Of a DNA stretch of 64,000 nucleotides, positions 9,499-17,495 are shown piece after piece; position 1 is the stretch's first letter; each line of letters opens with the position of its first letter. A program made the position numbers and the translations under genes. This stretch comes from Neokomagataea tanensis (lineage in GTDB: Bacteria > Pseudomonadota > Alphaproteobacteria > Acetobacterales > Acetobacteraceae), in NCBI RefSeq assembly GCF_006542335.1, contig NZ_CP032485.1:1967001-2031000 (forward strand), in the 5' to 3' direction. The notes below the pieces were generated by a model. The model was not told the origin of the DNA. It saw nothing but the letters and a program-made list of their open reading frames with translations, and ran no database searches.

Positions 9499-10203
9499 AT
9501 GAGTGGTGCCGGCTCAGAAATTGAAATCTACAAAAGAATGGCAGCGCGCCGCGCTGCCGACCTTGTAGAAGATGGTATGACGGTCGGTCTTGGGACCGGA
9601 AGCACAGCCAAATATATGATTGAACGCTTGGGAGAGCGCGTAGCAGAGGGTCTGCGCATTGAAGCCATCCCAACGTCGATTGACAGTGCTGAAAAAGCGG
9701 TAAAAGCCGGTATCAAGCTGACGGATTTTTCGAAACACCGCGTGCTGGATATCGCTATTGATGGCGCCGATGAAGTGCAACGCGGTACGCTGCATCTCGT
9801 GAAGGGCCTCGGCGGGGCGCTGTTGCGCGAAAAGATTGTAGCCCAGTCCGCAAAACGTTTCGTAGTGATCGTCGATAATCGAAAGCCGGTAGACCACTTG
9901 GGTGAGCGAGCGCCTATTCCCGTTGAGGTCGTTTTCTTTGGCTGGGAGTGCACCGCTGAACGTTTGATGGAATGCGGGGCTGTTGTTGCCAAACCAAGAA
10001 TGGACAGCCACGGCCATCACTACATCACCGATAACGGAAATCTGATTTTAGACTGCGTTTTTGGCCTTATTGATGACGCAGAAAAGCTTCAACAACGTAT
10101 TGGGTCAATTGTTGGGGTCGTTGAACATGGCATGTTCCTCAACATGACTAATGAAGTCTTCGTCGCAATGGATCATGGAGTCGAGCGGTGGGAACGGAAG
10201 TAG
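9499..10203 (+). CDS. rpiA: Ribose-5-phosphate isomerase A
   Basis: Interconverts ribose 5-phosphate and ribulose 5-phosphate. The 234-residue length and all three family motifs fit RpiA: the phosphate loop GLGTGSTAKYMIE near residue 31, DIAIDGADEVQ near residue 84 with the catalytic aspartates, and KGLGGALLREK near residue 101. The pentose enzyme RpiB shares none of these. It begins 16 bases after pgl, and its 3' end overlaps the gluconokinase start by 16 bases, so it belongs to the same polycistron. Confidence 0.96.
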   Translation: MSGAGSEIEIYKRMAARRAADLVEDGMTVGLGTGSTAKYMIERLGERVAEGLRIEAIPTSIDSAEKAVKAGIKLTDFSKHRVLDIAIDGADEVQRGTLHLVKGLGGALLREKIVAQSAKRFVVIVDNRKPVDHLGERAPIPVEVVFFGWECTAERLMECGAVVAKPRMDSHGHHYITDNGNLILDCVFGLIDDAEKLQQRIGSIVGVVEHGMFLNMTNEVFVAMDHGVERWERK

Positions 10204-10775
10204 CACCCTCTGAGGGTAAGAAACCAACGGTTCGTCCGCATTTCATCGTTGTGATGGGTGTGTCCGGTACCGGCAAAACGACGTTAGCGACAGAACTTGC
10301 ACGCAGATTGGGCTGGGATTTTCAGGAGGGCGATGCGTTGCACCCTGAGAATAACATTAAAAAAATGTCCTCTGGTCAGCCACTGACTGATGAAGATCGT
10401 CGTCCATGGCTTGAGCTTTGTCATGATTGGCTTGAGCGTGAAAGAAACATTGGTCACGGTGCGGTGTTAACGTGCTCAGCACTGAAGCGCTCATACCGTG
10501 AGCAATTGCGGGCGGGTCTTCCTGTAGAGTTTGTATATATCAAAGTAAGCCCTGAAGTTTTAAAGGCGCGCATGGCAGCTCGTGAGGGGCATTTTATGCC
10601 GCCGAGCCTTCTGCCAAGCCAGTTGGCCACCTTGGAAGAGCCTAGTAATGATGAGCCGGTTATCGCGGTAAATGGCGAAGAGGCTGCTGAGCGTGTCGTC
10701 GATGAGCTGGTGAAGATTTTGGGTGAGGACGCCCATTCTTTCGTAGAAGTCTCGTCAGGTGTGGCTCCGGCTTGA
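10188..10775 (+). CDS. gntK: Gluconokinase
   Basis: Phosphorylates gluconate with ATP to 6-phosphogluconate. The 195-residue protein matches the thermoresistant GntK/IdnK family: P-loop MGVSGTGKTT near residue 23, the substrate region EGDALHPENNIKKMSSGQPL, then DDRRPWL-type and CSALKRSYREQLR motifs. The GTG start lies inside the end of rpiA, which suggests translational coupling; there is an unusually long 20-residue N-terminal lead before the P-loop. In acetic acid bacteria gluconate is made in the periplasm by membrane dehydrogenases, so this last gene of the operon feeds re-imported gluconate into the pathway encoded upstream. Confidence 0.94.
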   Translation: MGTEVAPSEGKKPTVRPHFIVVMGVSGTGKTTLATELARRLGWDFQEGDALHPENNIKKMSSGQPLTDEDRRPWLELCHDWLERERNIGHGAVLTCSALKRSYREQLRAGLPVEFVYIKVSPEVLKARMAAREGHFMPPSLLPSQLATLEEPSNDEPVIAVNGEEAAERVVDELVKILGEDAHSFVEVSSGVAPA

Positions 10776-10793
10776 GCCCCTAGCTGACTGTTT

Positions 10794-10844
10794 GGAATAA
10801 GAAAAACGGCGCTTCGTACTTCGAAGCGCCGTTTTTCTTATTCC
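10794..10844. terminator. Perfect 23-bp bidirectional terminator
   Basis: Arms 10794-10816 and 10822-10844 are perfectly complementary with a 5-base loop (TACTT). The GC-rich inner half is flanked by an A-run on one side and a T-run on the other, so it can work in both directions. It sits 18 bases after gntK and also faces the convergent glpQ transcript, ending the pentose phosphate operon and probably glpQ. Confidence 0.9.
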
Positions 10845-10974
10845 TATGTAAAAGACCGCAGAACTCTGAGGCTTTGAGTGTCTCTTGCACGTTGTTCAGA
10901 AGCAATCCACAGCTCCGTCCCCTGAGATGTTCTATGAAACTGGGGATAACATGCGTGTTCCGCGGTTGGGTATC

Positions 10975-12093
10975 TCAGATGGGGCCATTCAGTGCGAGCC
11001 GGCCAATAGCCGGGTCATCTGTAAAGAAGCCATCCAAGCCGAGGTCAAGGTAGCGGCGTAGTTCCGCAATCATACCTGCTGGATTACGTTCTGCGGGAGT
11101 GCCGGAATTGCGGAGTTGTTTGGGTAAGAAAAAGTTTTCAGGGCGGGCAGTGTAAGAGTGGACAAGAAGACCTGCTGCATGGGCGTCGCTGATCAGGGTT
11201 GAAGGGGCAAGCCAAGCGCCTTGTGCGTCTCTTGGGATGATGTCGATATTAGATGGACCAATAACATCTGCGAATTGGCGTACTTCTTTCAAACCTGATG
11301 GCGTCATAAGGTCGCCAAAAGTTGTTTTTTTACCTGACGCGGCGATATCGGCTGGGACGACATTACGGTCATCCATCAGGAACATCAGGCGGGCCTGAGG
11401 ATTAATATCGAGAACTTGCGAACGGATTTTTGCGAGGTTTGCAGTTTCAAAAGACTGAAGTTCGAGCGGGGCTTGGCGTGTGTATTCATGCGCCGCGATA
11501 ATTTTCAAGAACTCTGTCTCAGGGTCTAATCCGATACTATGGAAAAATGTCGAGTGTTTTATCTCAGGAATAATGCCGAATGTTTTTCCGGTGGCTGAGG
11601 CCTCTGCTGAAACAAGCTCGATCATTTCCTCAAATGTAGGAATGGCAAAACGATCATTATAACGCGTATTTTGCGGACGGAGCGTTGAGAGGCGTTCACG
11701 TGCTCTGAGAGTTTTGATTTCTGCGAGAGTAAAATCAAAAGTGAACCAACCTGTTTGTTTTTCCCCATCAATGGTCAGGGTACGACGGCGGCTGGAAAAC
11801 TCAGGATGTTCGGCGACATTGGTTGTTTCTGCAATATTGGGTTCGTGGCGGACGACAAGGTGCCCGTCCTTTGTCATTACCAAGTCCGGTTCAATGTAGT
11901 CAGCGCCATCCTGCATGGCTTTGGCATAGGCACCAAAAGTATGCTCGGGGCGAAGGGCTGATGCACCACGATGGGCGAAAATTAAAGGCTGCGGGGCTAG
12001 GGACGGGGCAGCCTTAGCTGCCCGGGGGGTTATGATGGCGGGTGCCATGCTGGCCGCCGTGAGGAGGCCAAGGGTCTTACGGCGGGTCAACAT
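10975..12093 (-). CDS. glpQ: Glycerophosphodiester phosphodiesterase, periplasmic, Tat-exported
   Basis: Hydrolyses glycerophosphodiesters to glycerol 3-phosphate and an alcohol. The N-terminus MLTRRKTLGLLTAAS, ending near PRAAKAAP, is a twin-arginine type signal. The mature protein has the GDPD motifs FAHRGASALRPEHT and ADYIEPDLVMTKDGHLVV, with the metal and catalytic His/Glu/Asp residues present. The total of about 372 residues matches GlpQ, not the short cytosolic UgpQ. The ATG at 12093 was chosen because AGGAG lies 9 bases before it; an in-frame TTG 6 bases upstream is too close to that site. It starts 13 bases after a TonB-dependent receptor on the same strand, which implies a joint role in scavenging a phosphodiester-containing compound. 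Confidence 0.92.
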   Translation of the reverse strand: MLTRRKTLGLLTAASMAPAIITPRAAKAAPSLAPQPLIFAHRGASALRPEHTFGAYAKAMQDGADYIEPDLVMTKDGHLVVRHEPNIAETTNVAEHPEFSSRRRTLTIDGEKQTGWFTFDFTLAEIKTLRARERLSTLRPQNTRYNDRFAIPTFEEMIELVSAEASATGKTFGIIPEIKHSTFFHSIGLDPETEFLKIIAAHEYTRQAPLELQSFETANLAKIRSQVLDINPQARLMFLMDDRNVVPADIAASGKKTTFGDLMTPSGLKEVRQFADVIGPSNIDIIPRDAQGAWLAPSTLISDAHAAGLLVHSYTARPENFFLPKQLRNSGTPAERNPAGMIAELRRYLDLGLDGFFTDDPAIGRLALNGPI

Positions 12094-12106
12094 GGACAAC
12101 TACTCC

Positions 12107-14608
12107 TTAGAGGGAACCGCTAACAGTCAGGAAGAACATGCGTGGCGCGATGGGGAATGCGGTATACTGGCCGCTTGCTGCTCCTGCATTGACGGTGGAC
12201 CAGCCACGCTCACCGGTAAGATTGGTGATGTTACCCTGTACCTTCAGAGATGCAACATGCGGCACGTTGTTGAAGGTATAACCAGCGTTCATGCTGAAGA
12301 GCTTATAGGATGGTGTGGACATATCGTTGGTGAAGGTGGTGTAACGCTTGCCCTGATATTCACCGATAAACTGGCCGTAGGCATTGCCCCAGTTGGTGCT
12401 GGCAATAAACTTATTGCTCCATGCGGGAACGTTCACTACGTTTTTGCCCGCCGTAGCAACGACATTACCGTTGTTCAGGTAATTCGCGTTGTACTGAGAC
12501 TTATTATACGACAGCGCGTCATATAGTGAGAAATGTGAACCCAGGTGAATGGTTCCGTTCACGTCCACGCCGTTTGTATCCACTGAGCCGACATTGGCCA
12601 AAATGGTGGCGGCACCCGCGACGGAATAGACGTTGCTGGTTGCGATAGCGAGCAGACGATTGGAGAAGTGAACGTGGTAATATGTGATCTGACCTTCAAA
12701 GCCGGTGATGGGGCCAAGGTTCAGGTTGCGGTGTTCACGCAGGCCTGTTTCGTAGGTCCATGATGTTTCGGGCTTGCCGTTTTTACGGAAATCTTCAAAC
12801 GCCGCTTGGCTTGTCGCGCCCCAAGGGGTTGCGTTGCCGTAACCGGCAGCCTGGAAGGAGCGTACATTTTGCTGAATGTTGGCGAACCACTGTTCGTGGG
12901 GTGTGAGGGTCCATGTGGCGCCGAAAGACGGCAGGAAAGGCTTGGTCGTGCTGATCTGGCCACCCGGTACTGTAATGGCGTTTTTAGGTGACAGCGCGCC
13001 GGGAAGGGCTGCAACGGGGAGTGTGCCGTTTGTGTAGACCAGCGTGGATTTGAAACCGCCCATTAGAGAGAAGTTCTTGGAAACCTGCCATACGTCCTGC
13101 AGATGCGTGACGAATGTATTGGTATAGAAATAGTTGGTATATTGCTTGATCAGCGGGTTTTGCTGGCGCTCATACGGTGTGGTTGGGTTCTCGAAGGAGA
13201 ATGCGTACCAGCGGCGGGCTTGTGTGTTGTTGTTCCGCTCGTACCAACCGCCAACTTCGATGGAGTGGTTGTGAAGGTGGTAGCGTAGTGCGGAAGTGAG
13301 GCCGCCGCGATTGTCCCAGTATTCTGTAGTACGTGTTGCGTAGCCGGAACCACCAAAGACGTTGTTTAGGCTTTGTGAGTTGAGGCCGGGGTAATAGGCG
13401 GCAAAGAGTGTTGGCAGACCAGCAACGGTTGCTGGGCCAGCGATAATGCCTTCACCGAGGTTGTGGTGGTAATAGAAGTTGTTATCCCAGTGCAGGTTTT
13501 CACTGAAATCATGGGACCATTTGGCGTAGGCTAAAAAGTCTTCACGCTGCGCGCCGCCGTAATAATTGCGGTAGTTGTTTGACGCAATCAGGCTCTTGAT
13601 GTTGGGAGAGTTAATATAGTTTTTTGCGGCGTTCAGGTCAGGGAACAGAAATGGGCGTGTGTAAGGAATATTGGTGGCATTTGGTGTGACCGTGACAGGG
13701 TCTTCGTTTGGCTCGACCTTATCAGACCAGTCGAAGAACACGGAAAGATGGTCATGCGCCGTGTCGTGACGGAATTTCGCATTAACCTGATAACCGCCTT
13801 GATGTGAGCCGGGGTTGTCCCAAGAGCGGGCATCTTGTCGCACGAACGAGACGTAGGCGCTGTTACCATTGCCGAAATCACCCGTGTCGAGGCGGGCAAA
13901 AGTGCGGAAGGTGGAGAAGCTACCGAAGACTTGCTCAACTTGTGCGCCGCGACGGTGGGACGGGTCTTGCGTTGAGAACTGGAGTGAGCCGCCAAGATTG
14001 GAGGTAGAAGCAGTGCTGAGGTCACCCGCGCCGGTGGCAATGGATGTTGCGCCGACGTTTTCGCTGATAACAGCACGCTGCGGGGAAAGGCCGTTATAGT
14101 TACCATACGCCTGGTCACCCAGCGGGATGCCGTCAAGTGTGTAACCAAGTTGGTTTTGGTTAAAGCCGTGAACAATGAGCGATGAGTTTTGTTCGTTGTT
14201 GCCCCATGGGTCAGCGTTATTAAACACGACACCTGGCAATACAGACAAAGCTTTGATGGGGTTAATACCCGAGAGCTCACGCTGCATTTGCACCCGGCCA
14301 ATGGTTTGTTCCGAGTGAGTGCGGCGCGCAGTGATAATGAGCTGTTCGTTGCCGCTTACTGCAGCATTTACAGAGCGTGGTGCCGCATGGTGGGCAGCGG
14401 GCACTGTCGTAGCAGCAATTGTGCGTGTTGGTGCCGGCTGAGCCGTAGGGGCTGAGCGGTATTGCGCAGATGTTTTAGACGCCTGAGCGGCAGAAACTTT
14501 TTTGGCATGGTGATGCGCAGGTGCAGCATACGCCGACGCAAAAGCAACCGCGAGCGGGGAGCAGAAAAGTGCAAGTTGCGCGCGACGACGCAGTAAAAGA
14601 CCCGACAT
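12107..14608 (-). CDS. TonB-dependent outer-membrane receptor, paired with glpQ
   Basis: About 833-residue outer-membrane transporter. A signal peptide (about 30 residues) is followed by a His/Ala-rich linker, then a TonB-box-like EQLIITARR and a plug domain with ALSVLPGVVFNNADPWG and QLGYTLDGIPLGDQ. The rest is beta-barrel with alternating aromatic residues, ending in FFLTVSGSL. The ATG at 14608 has AAGG 6 bases upstream, whereas the in-frame ATG at 14629 has no ribosome site. The substrate is unknown; co-transcription with exported GlpQ suggests a glycerophosphodiester or a complex that contains one. A conventional siderophore role is not excluded. Confidence 0.88.
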   Translation of the reverse strand: MSGLLLRRRAQLALFCSPLAVAFASAYAAPAHHHAKKVSAAQASKTSAQYRSAPTAQPAPTRTIAATTVPAAHHAAPRSVNAAVSGNEQLIITARRTHSEQTIGRVQMQRELSGINPIKALSVLPGVVFNNADPWGNNEQNSSLIVHGFNQNQLGYTLDGIPLGDQAYGNYNGLSPQRAVISENVGATSIATGAGDLSTASTSNLGGSLQFSTQDPSHRRGAQVEQVFGSFSTFRTFARLDTGDFGNGNSAYVSFVRQDARSWDNPGSHQGGYQVNAKFRHDTAHDHLSVFFDWSDKVEPNEDPVTVTPNATNIPYTRPFLFPDLNAAKNYINSPNIKSLIASNNYRNYYGGAQREDFLAYAKWSHDFSENLHWDNNFYYHHNLGEGIIAGPATVAGLPTLFAAYYPGLNSQSLNNVFGGSGYATRTTEYWDNRGGLTSALRYHLHNHSIEVGGWYERNNNTQARRWYAFSFENPTTPYERQQNPLIKQYTNYFYTNTFVTHLQDVWQVSKNFSLMGGFKSTLVYTNGTLPVAALPGALSPKNAITVPGGQISTTKPFLPSFGATWTLTPHEQWFANIQQNVRSFQAAGYGNATPWGATSQAAFEDFRKNGKPETSWTYETGLREHRNLNLGPITGFEGQITYYHVHFSNRLLAIATSNVYSVAGAATILANVGSVDTNGVDVNGTIHLGSHFSLYDALSYNKSQYNANYLNNGNVVATAGKNVVNVPAWSNKFIASTNWGNAYGQFIGEYQGKRYTTFTNDMSTPSYKLFSMNAGYTFNNVPHVASLKVQGNITNLTGERGWSTVNAGAASGQYTAFPIAPRMFFLTVSGSL

Positions 14609-14718
14609 GGACAACCTTATGGATGACATGAAAACCGGGTCGGAACCTAAACATTACGAGAAGTTTACGGTGTGAACATAATATTAATAAATTATTTCAT
14701 ATTTATTACATAGCCTGT

Positions 14719-16164
14719 TCAGGTTGTACTCCATCCAATACCAACGATAGCAACCCTTCGTTGAGATGATGTTTGCTGAAGCACAATGACTTCACGTTCT
14801 TCCAAATAGTTTAATTGTCGGCGCGCACGCCCCAAAGAATGTGTGCCGTAAGCTCTAGCAAGAGCATCATCGTCCGGGCAGGGCAAAGCATCCCAAGCAT
14901 GACGTGCGAGCAAGAGAAATACCCCCCTGACATCTTCAGGTAAGGTATGGGCAACGTGCTCTGCCTGCTGCCATTCTTCCGTTTCCGCGCGTGAACGGTC
15001 CAAACCGACGCGGGAATTAATAAGTATGCGCTGGAAGCTGGGAAGGTCTAATATTGTCCTTGGTAGGCCCAATATGCGCGCTCTTAGCTGAAAATCTTGG
15101 TAGAGCGTTGCTAACGGTTTATAGTCAGCATCATCGCCGGACGCGACTTCTGAAACTAGGGACCAAAGCGTATCTGGGTCAGCTTCAATGGTCGTAGTAG
15201 CGGTCGCGGTGCTGATTTCGGCGGCATCGCGGTTTGTGCCGTATGCATCCAACTGAGCGAGAAGGTCAGGCGGCGGCGGGCGGTTTTCCCGGCGTGGGCG
15301 TGGAGAAAGCTCTGCGATAGGTTCAAGAATTATATCGCGCAGTTCTTCCGCTGGTACCGGCTCTAAGGGCACGAGAATAGGGCCGGTGGCATGGCTGGCC
15401 GTTTCTACGCTCCCGATGGCGACTAGCTTCGGGCGCCGGGATAAAGCTGGCCCGAGGGCCATAAATTGACCGCGTGCCAAGTCCCGGAAGGATTCAGCTG
15501 TGCGGCGTTCCATGCCCAGCAAATCTGCTGCACGGGCCATATCAATGTCGAGAAATGTGCGGCCCATAAGGAAGTTGGAGGCTTCGGCGGCGACGTTTTT
15601 GGCTAGCTTCGCGAGGCGTTGCGTTGCAATGACGCCTGCAAGCCCGCGTTTACGGCCGCGGCACATGAGGTTTGTCATCGCGCCAAGGGAAAGGCGCCGT
15701 GCTTCGTCTGTAGTGTCCCCGCCAGCAACTGGTGCAAATAGTTGAGCTTCGTCCACCACGACGAGGACAGGATACCAGTGGGCGCGGGGTGCTTCAAACA
15801 TCCCATTCAGAAAGGCCCCCGCTGCACGAAGCTGCATTTCTGCTTCCACGTGTTCGAGGTTTAAAACCACGGATGCGCGGTGTGCGCGTACGCGTTCACC
15901 GGCAGCGCGGAGGCTTGCCTCGCTTTGGTCCTCTACATCAATGACCAGATGTCCGTAATGCTCGGCAAGAGTAACGAAATCCCCCTCGGGGTCGATCATA
16001 ACCTGCTGCACGACATTGGCTGTTTGTTCCAGCAGGCGCCGCAAGAGGTGCGATTTTCCTGAACCAGAGTTGCCTTGCACGAGAAGTCGCGTTGCGAGGA
16101 GTTCGGGGAGGTCGAGTTCGATGGAGGAGCCGTCGCGGCCCTGTCCGAGAATGATGGAGGTCAT
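14719..16164 (-). CDS. HerA-like/DUF87 P-loop ATPase
   Basis: A 481-residue ATPase. Walker A QGNSGSGKSHLLRRLL is near residue 31 and Walker B VLVVVDEAQLF near residue 133; a conserved RGRKRGLAGVIATQRLAKL segment follows, typical of HerA/FtsK-like translocases. The C-terminal third (about 290-480) is unlike HerA and could be a helical or winged-helix region. No NurA nuclease is adjacent, so a repair role by analogy with HerA is unproven. The start codon overlaps the stop of the upstream flavoprotein gene by 4 bases, so the two are co-translated. Confidence 0.8.
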   Translation of the reverse strand: MTSIILGQGRDGSSIELDLPELLATRLLVQGNSGSGKSHLLRRLLEQTANVVQQVMIDPEGDFVTLAEHYGHLVIDVEDQSEASLRAAGERVRAHRASVVLNLEHVEAEMQLRAAGAFLNGMFEAPRAHWYPVLVVVDEAQLFAPVAGGDTTDEARRLSLGAMTNLMCRGRKRGLAGVIATQRLAKLAKNVAAEASNFLMGRTFLDIDMARAADLLGMERRTAESFRDLARGQFMALGPALSRRPKLVAIGSVETASHATGPILVPLEPVPAEELRDIILEPIAELSPRPRRENRPPPPDLLAQLDAYGTNRDAAEISTATATTTIEADPDTLWSLVSEVASGDDADYKPLATLYQDFQLRARILGLPRTILDLPSFQRILINSRVGLDRSRAETEEWQQAEHVAHTLPEDVRGVFLLLARHAWDALPCPDDDALARAYGTHSLGRARRQLNYLEEREVIVLQQTSSQRRVAIVGIGWSTT

Positions 16165-17384
16165 GGGCTGAAGCGGATAGCGGAATCTTGTGATTCGAGC
16201 CAGTCGATCATGCCTTGTGCTGCCATTCGGCCTGTAGAAAAACAGGCTTGCAATAAGTAACCGCCTGTTGGGGCTTCCCAGTCCAGCATTTCTCCAGCTG
16301 CAAAGAGGCCGGGCTGAGCTTTTAGCATGAAGCGGCTATCGAGTTCTGTGAGTTTAAGGCCGCCGGCTGTAGAAATGGCGCGATCGAGTGCATCAGTGCC
16401 GGTTAATGTTAGAGGCAGCGCTTTGATAGCGACCGCTAATTGATGTGGCGATGCATTTTTCGGGGTGGCATCGCGCACAAGCTCCCTAGAAATACTGTCC
16501 AGTGCGAGGGCTTTACGCAGACGGTTTGATAGGCTCTCACGAGGGCGCTGAGCAGTTAATCTTTGCTCGATTTGCTGCAAGGTAAGAGTAGGGCGAAGGT
16601 CTAATGTAACCTCCGCTCGGCCTTTGGATATCAAGTCATCACGCAGATTGGGTGTTAGGGAATAGAGTGCGCTGCCTTCTAAGCCTCGTTCCGTAACCGT
16701 TAGATCGCCACGTCGTATTTGCTGATTGTGCTTCAGGGCAATACCGTGGAGAATACTTCCATTGTGGCGCTGGCGAAATTCTGCTGGCCAAGAGGGAATG
16801 AAGCCGCAATTTGATGGCGCGAAAGCCGTGGTTAGACCCGGAAATAGGGAAACCCAGGCGCCATTTGATCCGAGACGAGACCAGCTGGCTCCACCTAGGG
16901 CGAGAAGAGTTGCACTGGGGGTCGTGATTATCTCACCGTGTAGTGTAGAAAAGTGATTACCCTGCTCCGAGAAGTGCGTGAAGTGGTGGCGGGTATGAAG
17001 CGTTGCTCCGAGCGTATTAAGCCTGCTCAACCATGCGCGCAGCAAAGGCGATGCTTTGAGAGCTTTAGGGAATATTCGCCCAGAAGAGCCTGTAAAGCAG
17101 GGTTGGCCCAAATTTTCCGCCCATTCCTGCAAGGCAGTGGGTGGAAATGCACGGATAGAAGGCTCAAGATAGGCTCGTGCAGCGCCATAGCGTTTAAGGA
17201 ATGTTTCCAAAGCCTCGGCATGGGTCAAGTTCAGTCCTGAACGACCTGCCATTAGCAATTTACGCCCGACGCTGGGCATGGCGTCATAAATATGGACATC
17301 GTACCCGGCGCTCGCCAAGTGTTCTGCTGCCATTAGCCCTGCCGGGCCCGCGCCAATAATATCGATAGTGCGTTTTGGAATCAT
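16161..17384 (-). CDS. HI0933/BaiN-family FAD-dependent oxidoreductase
   Basis: A 407-residue flavoprotein. The N-terminal FAD-binding motif IDIIGAGPAGLMAAEHL is at residues 8-24, and the family signature SVGRKLLMAGRSGLNLTHAE is near residues 39-58. The C-terminus has the second FAD contact LFAAGEMLDWEAPTGGYLLQ near residue 365. This subgroup corresponds to the family I know as TIGR03862; its substrate is not established. It is the first gene of a two-gene unit with the HerA-like ATPase, overlapping by ATGA. Divergent transcription from ade leaves about 110 bases for both promoters. Confidence 0.85.
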   Translation of the reverse strand: MIPKRTIDIIGAGPAGLMAAEHLASAGYDVHIYDAMPSVGRKLLMAGRSGLNLTHAEALETFLKRYGAARAYLEPSIRAFPPTALQEWAENLGQPCFTGSSGRIFPKALKASPLLRAWLSRLNTLGATLHTRHHFTHFSEQGNHFSTLHGEIITTPSATLLALGGASWSRLGSNGAWVSLFPGLTTAFAPSNCGFIPSWPAEFRQRHNGSILHGIALKHNQQIRRGDLTVTERGLEGSALYSLTPNLRDDLISKGRAEVTLDLRPTLTLQQIEQRLTAQRPRESLSNRLRKALALDSISRELVRDATPKNASPHQLAVAIKALPLTLTGTDALDRAISTAGGLKLTELDSRFMLKAQPGLFAAGEMLDWEAPTGGYLLQACFSTGRMAAQGMIDWLESQDSAIRFSP

Positions 17385-17495
17385 GGCAGCGTCAATGGCA
17401 CGTTCCGCAAAATTTGTCAGGTTTTTCGATGAAGGATGTTGCGGGAGCTAAGCGCGTTATGCGATGGCCTTGTCATGATAGAGAAGGAGACCAGC

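Noticed and set aside
17385..17495. Purine riboswitch upstream of ade
   Set aside because: The 111-base leader shows no three-stem aptamer pattern or conserved loop bases that I can recognise.
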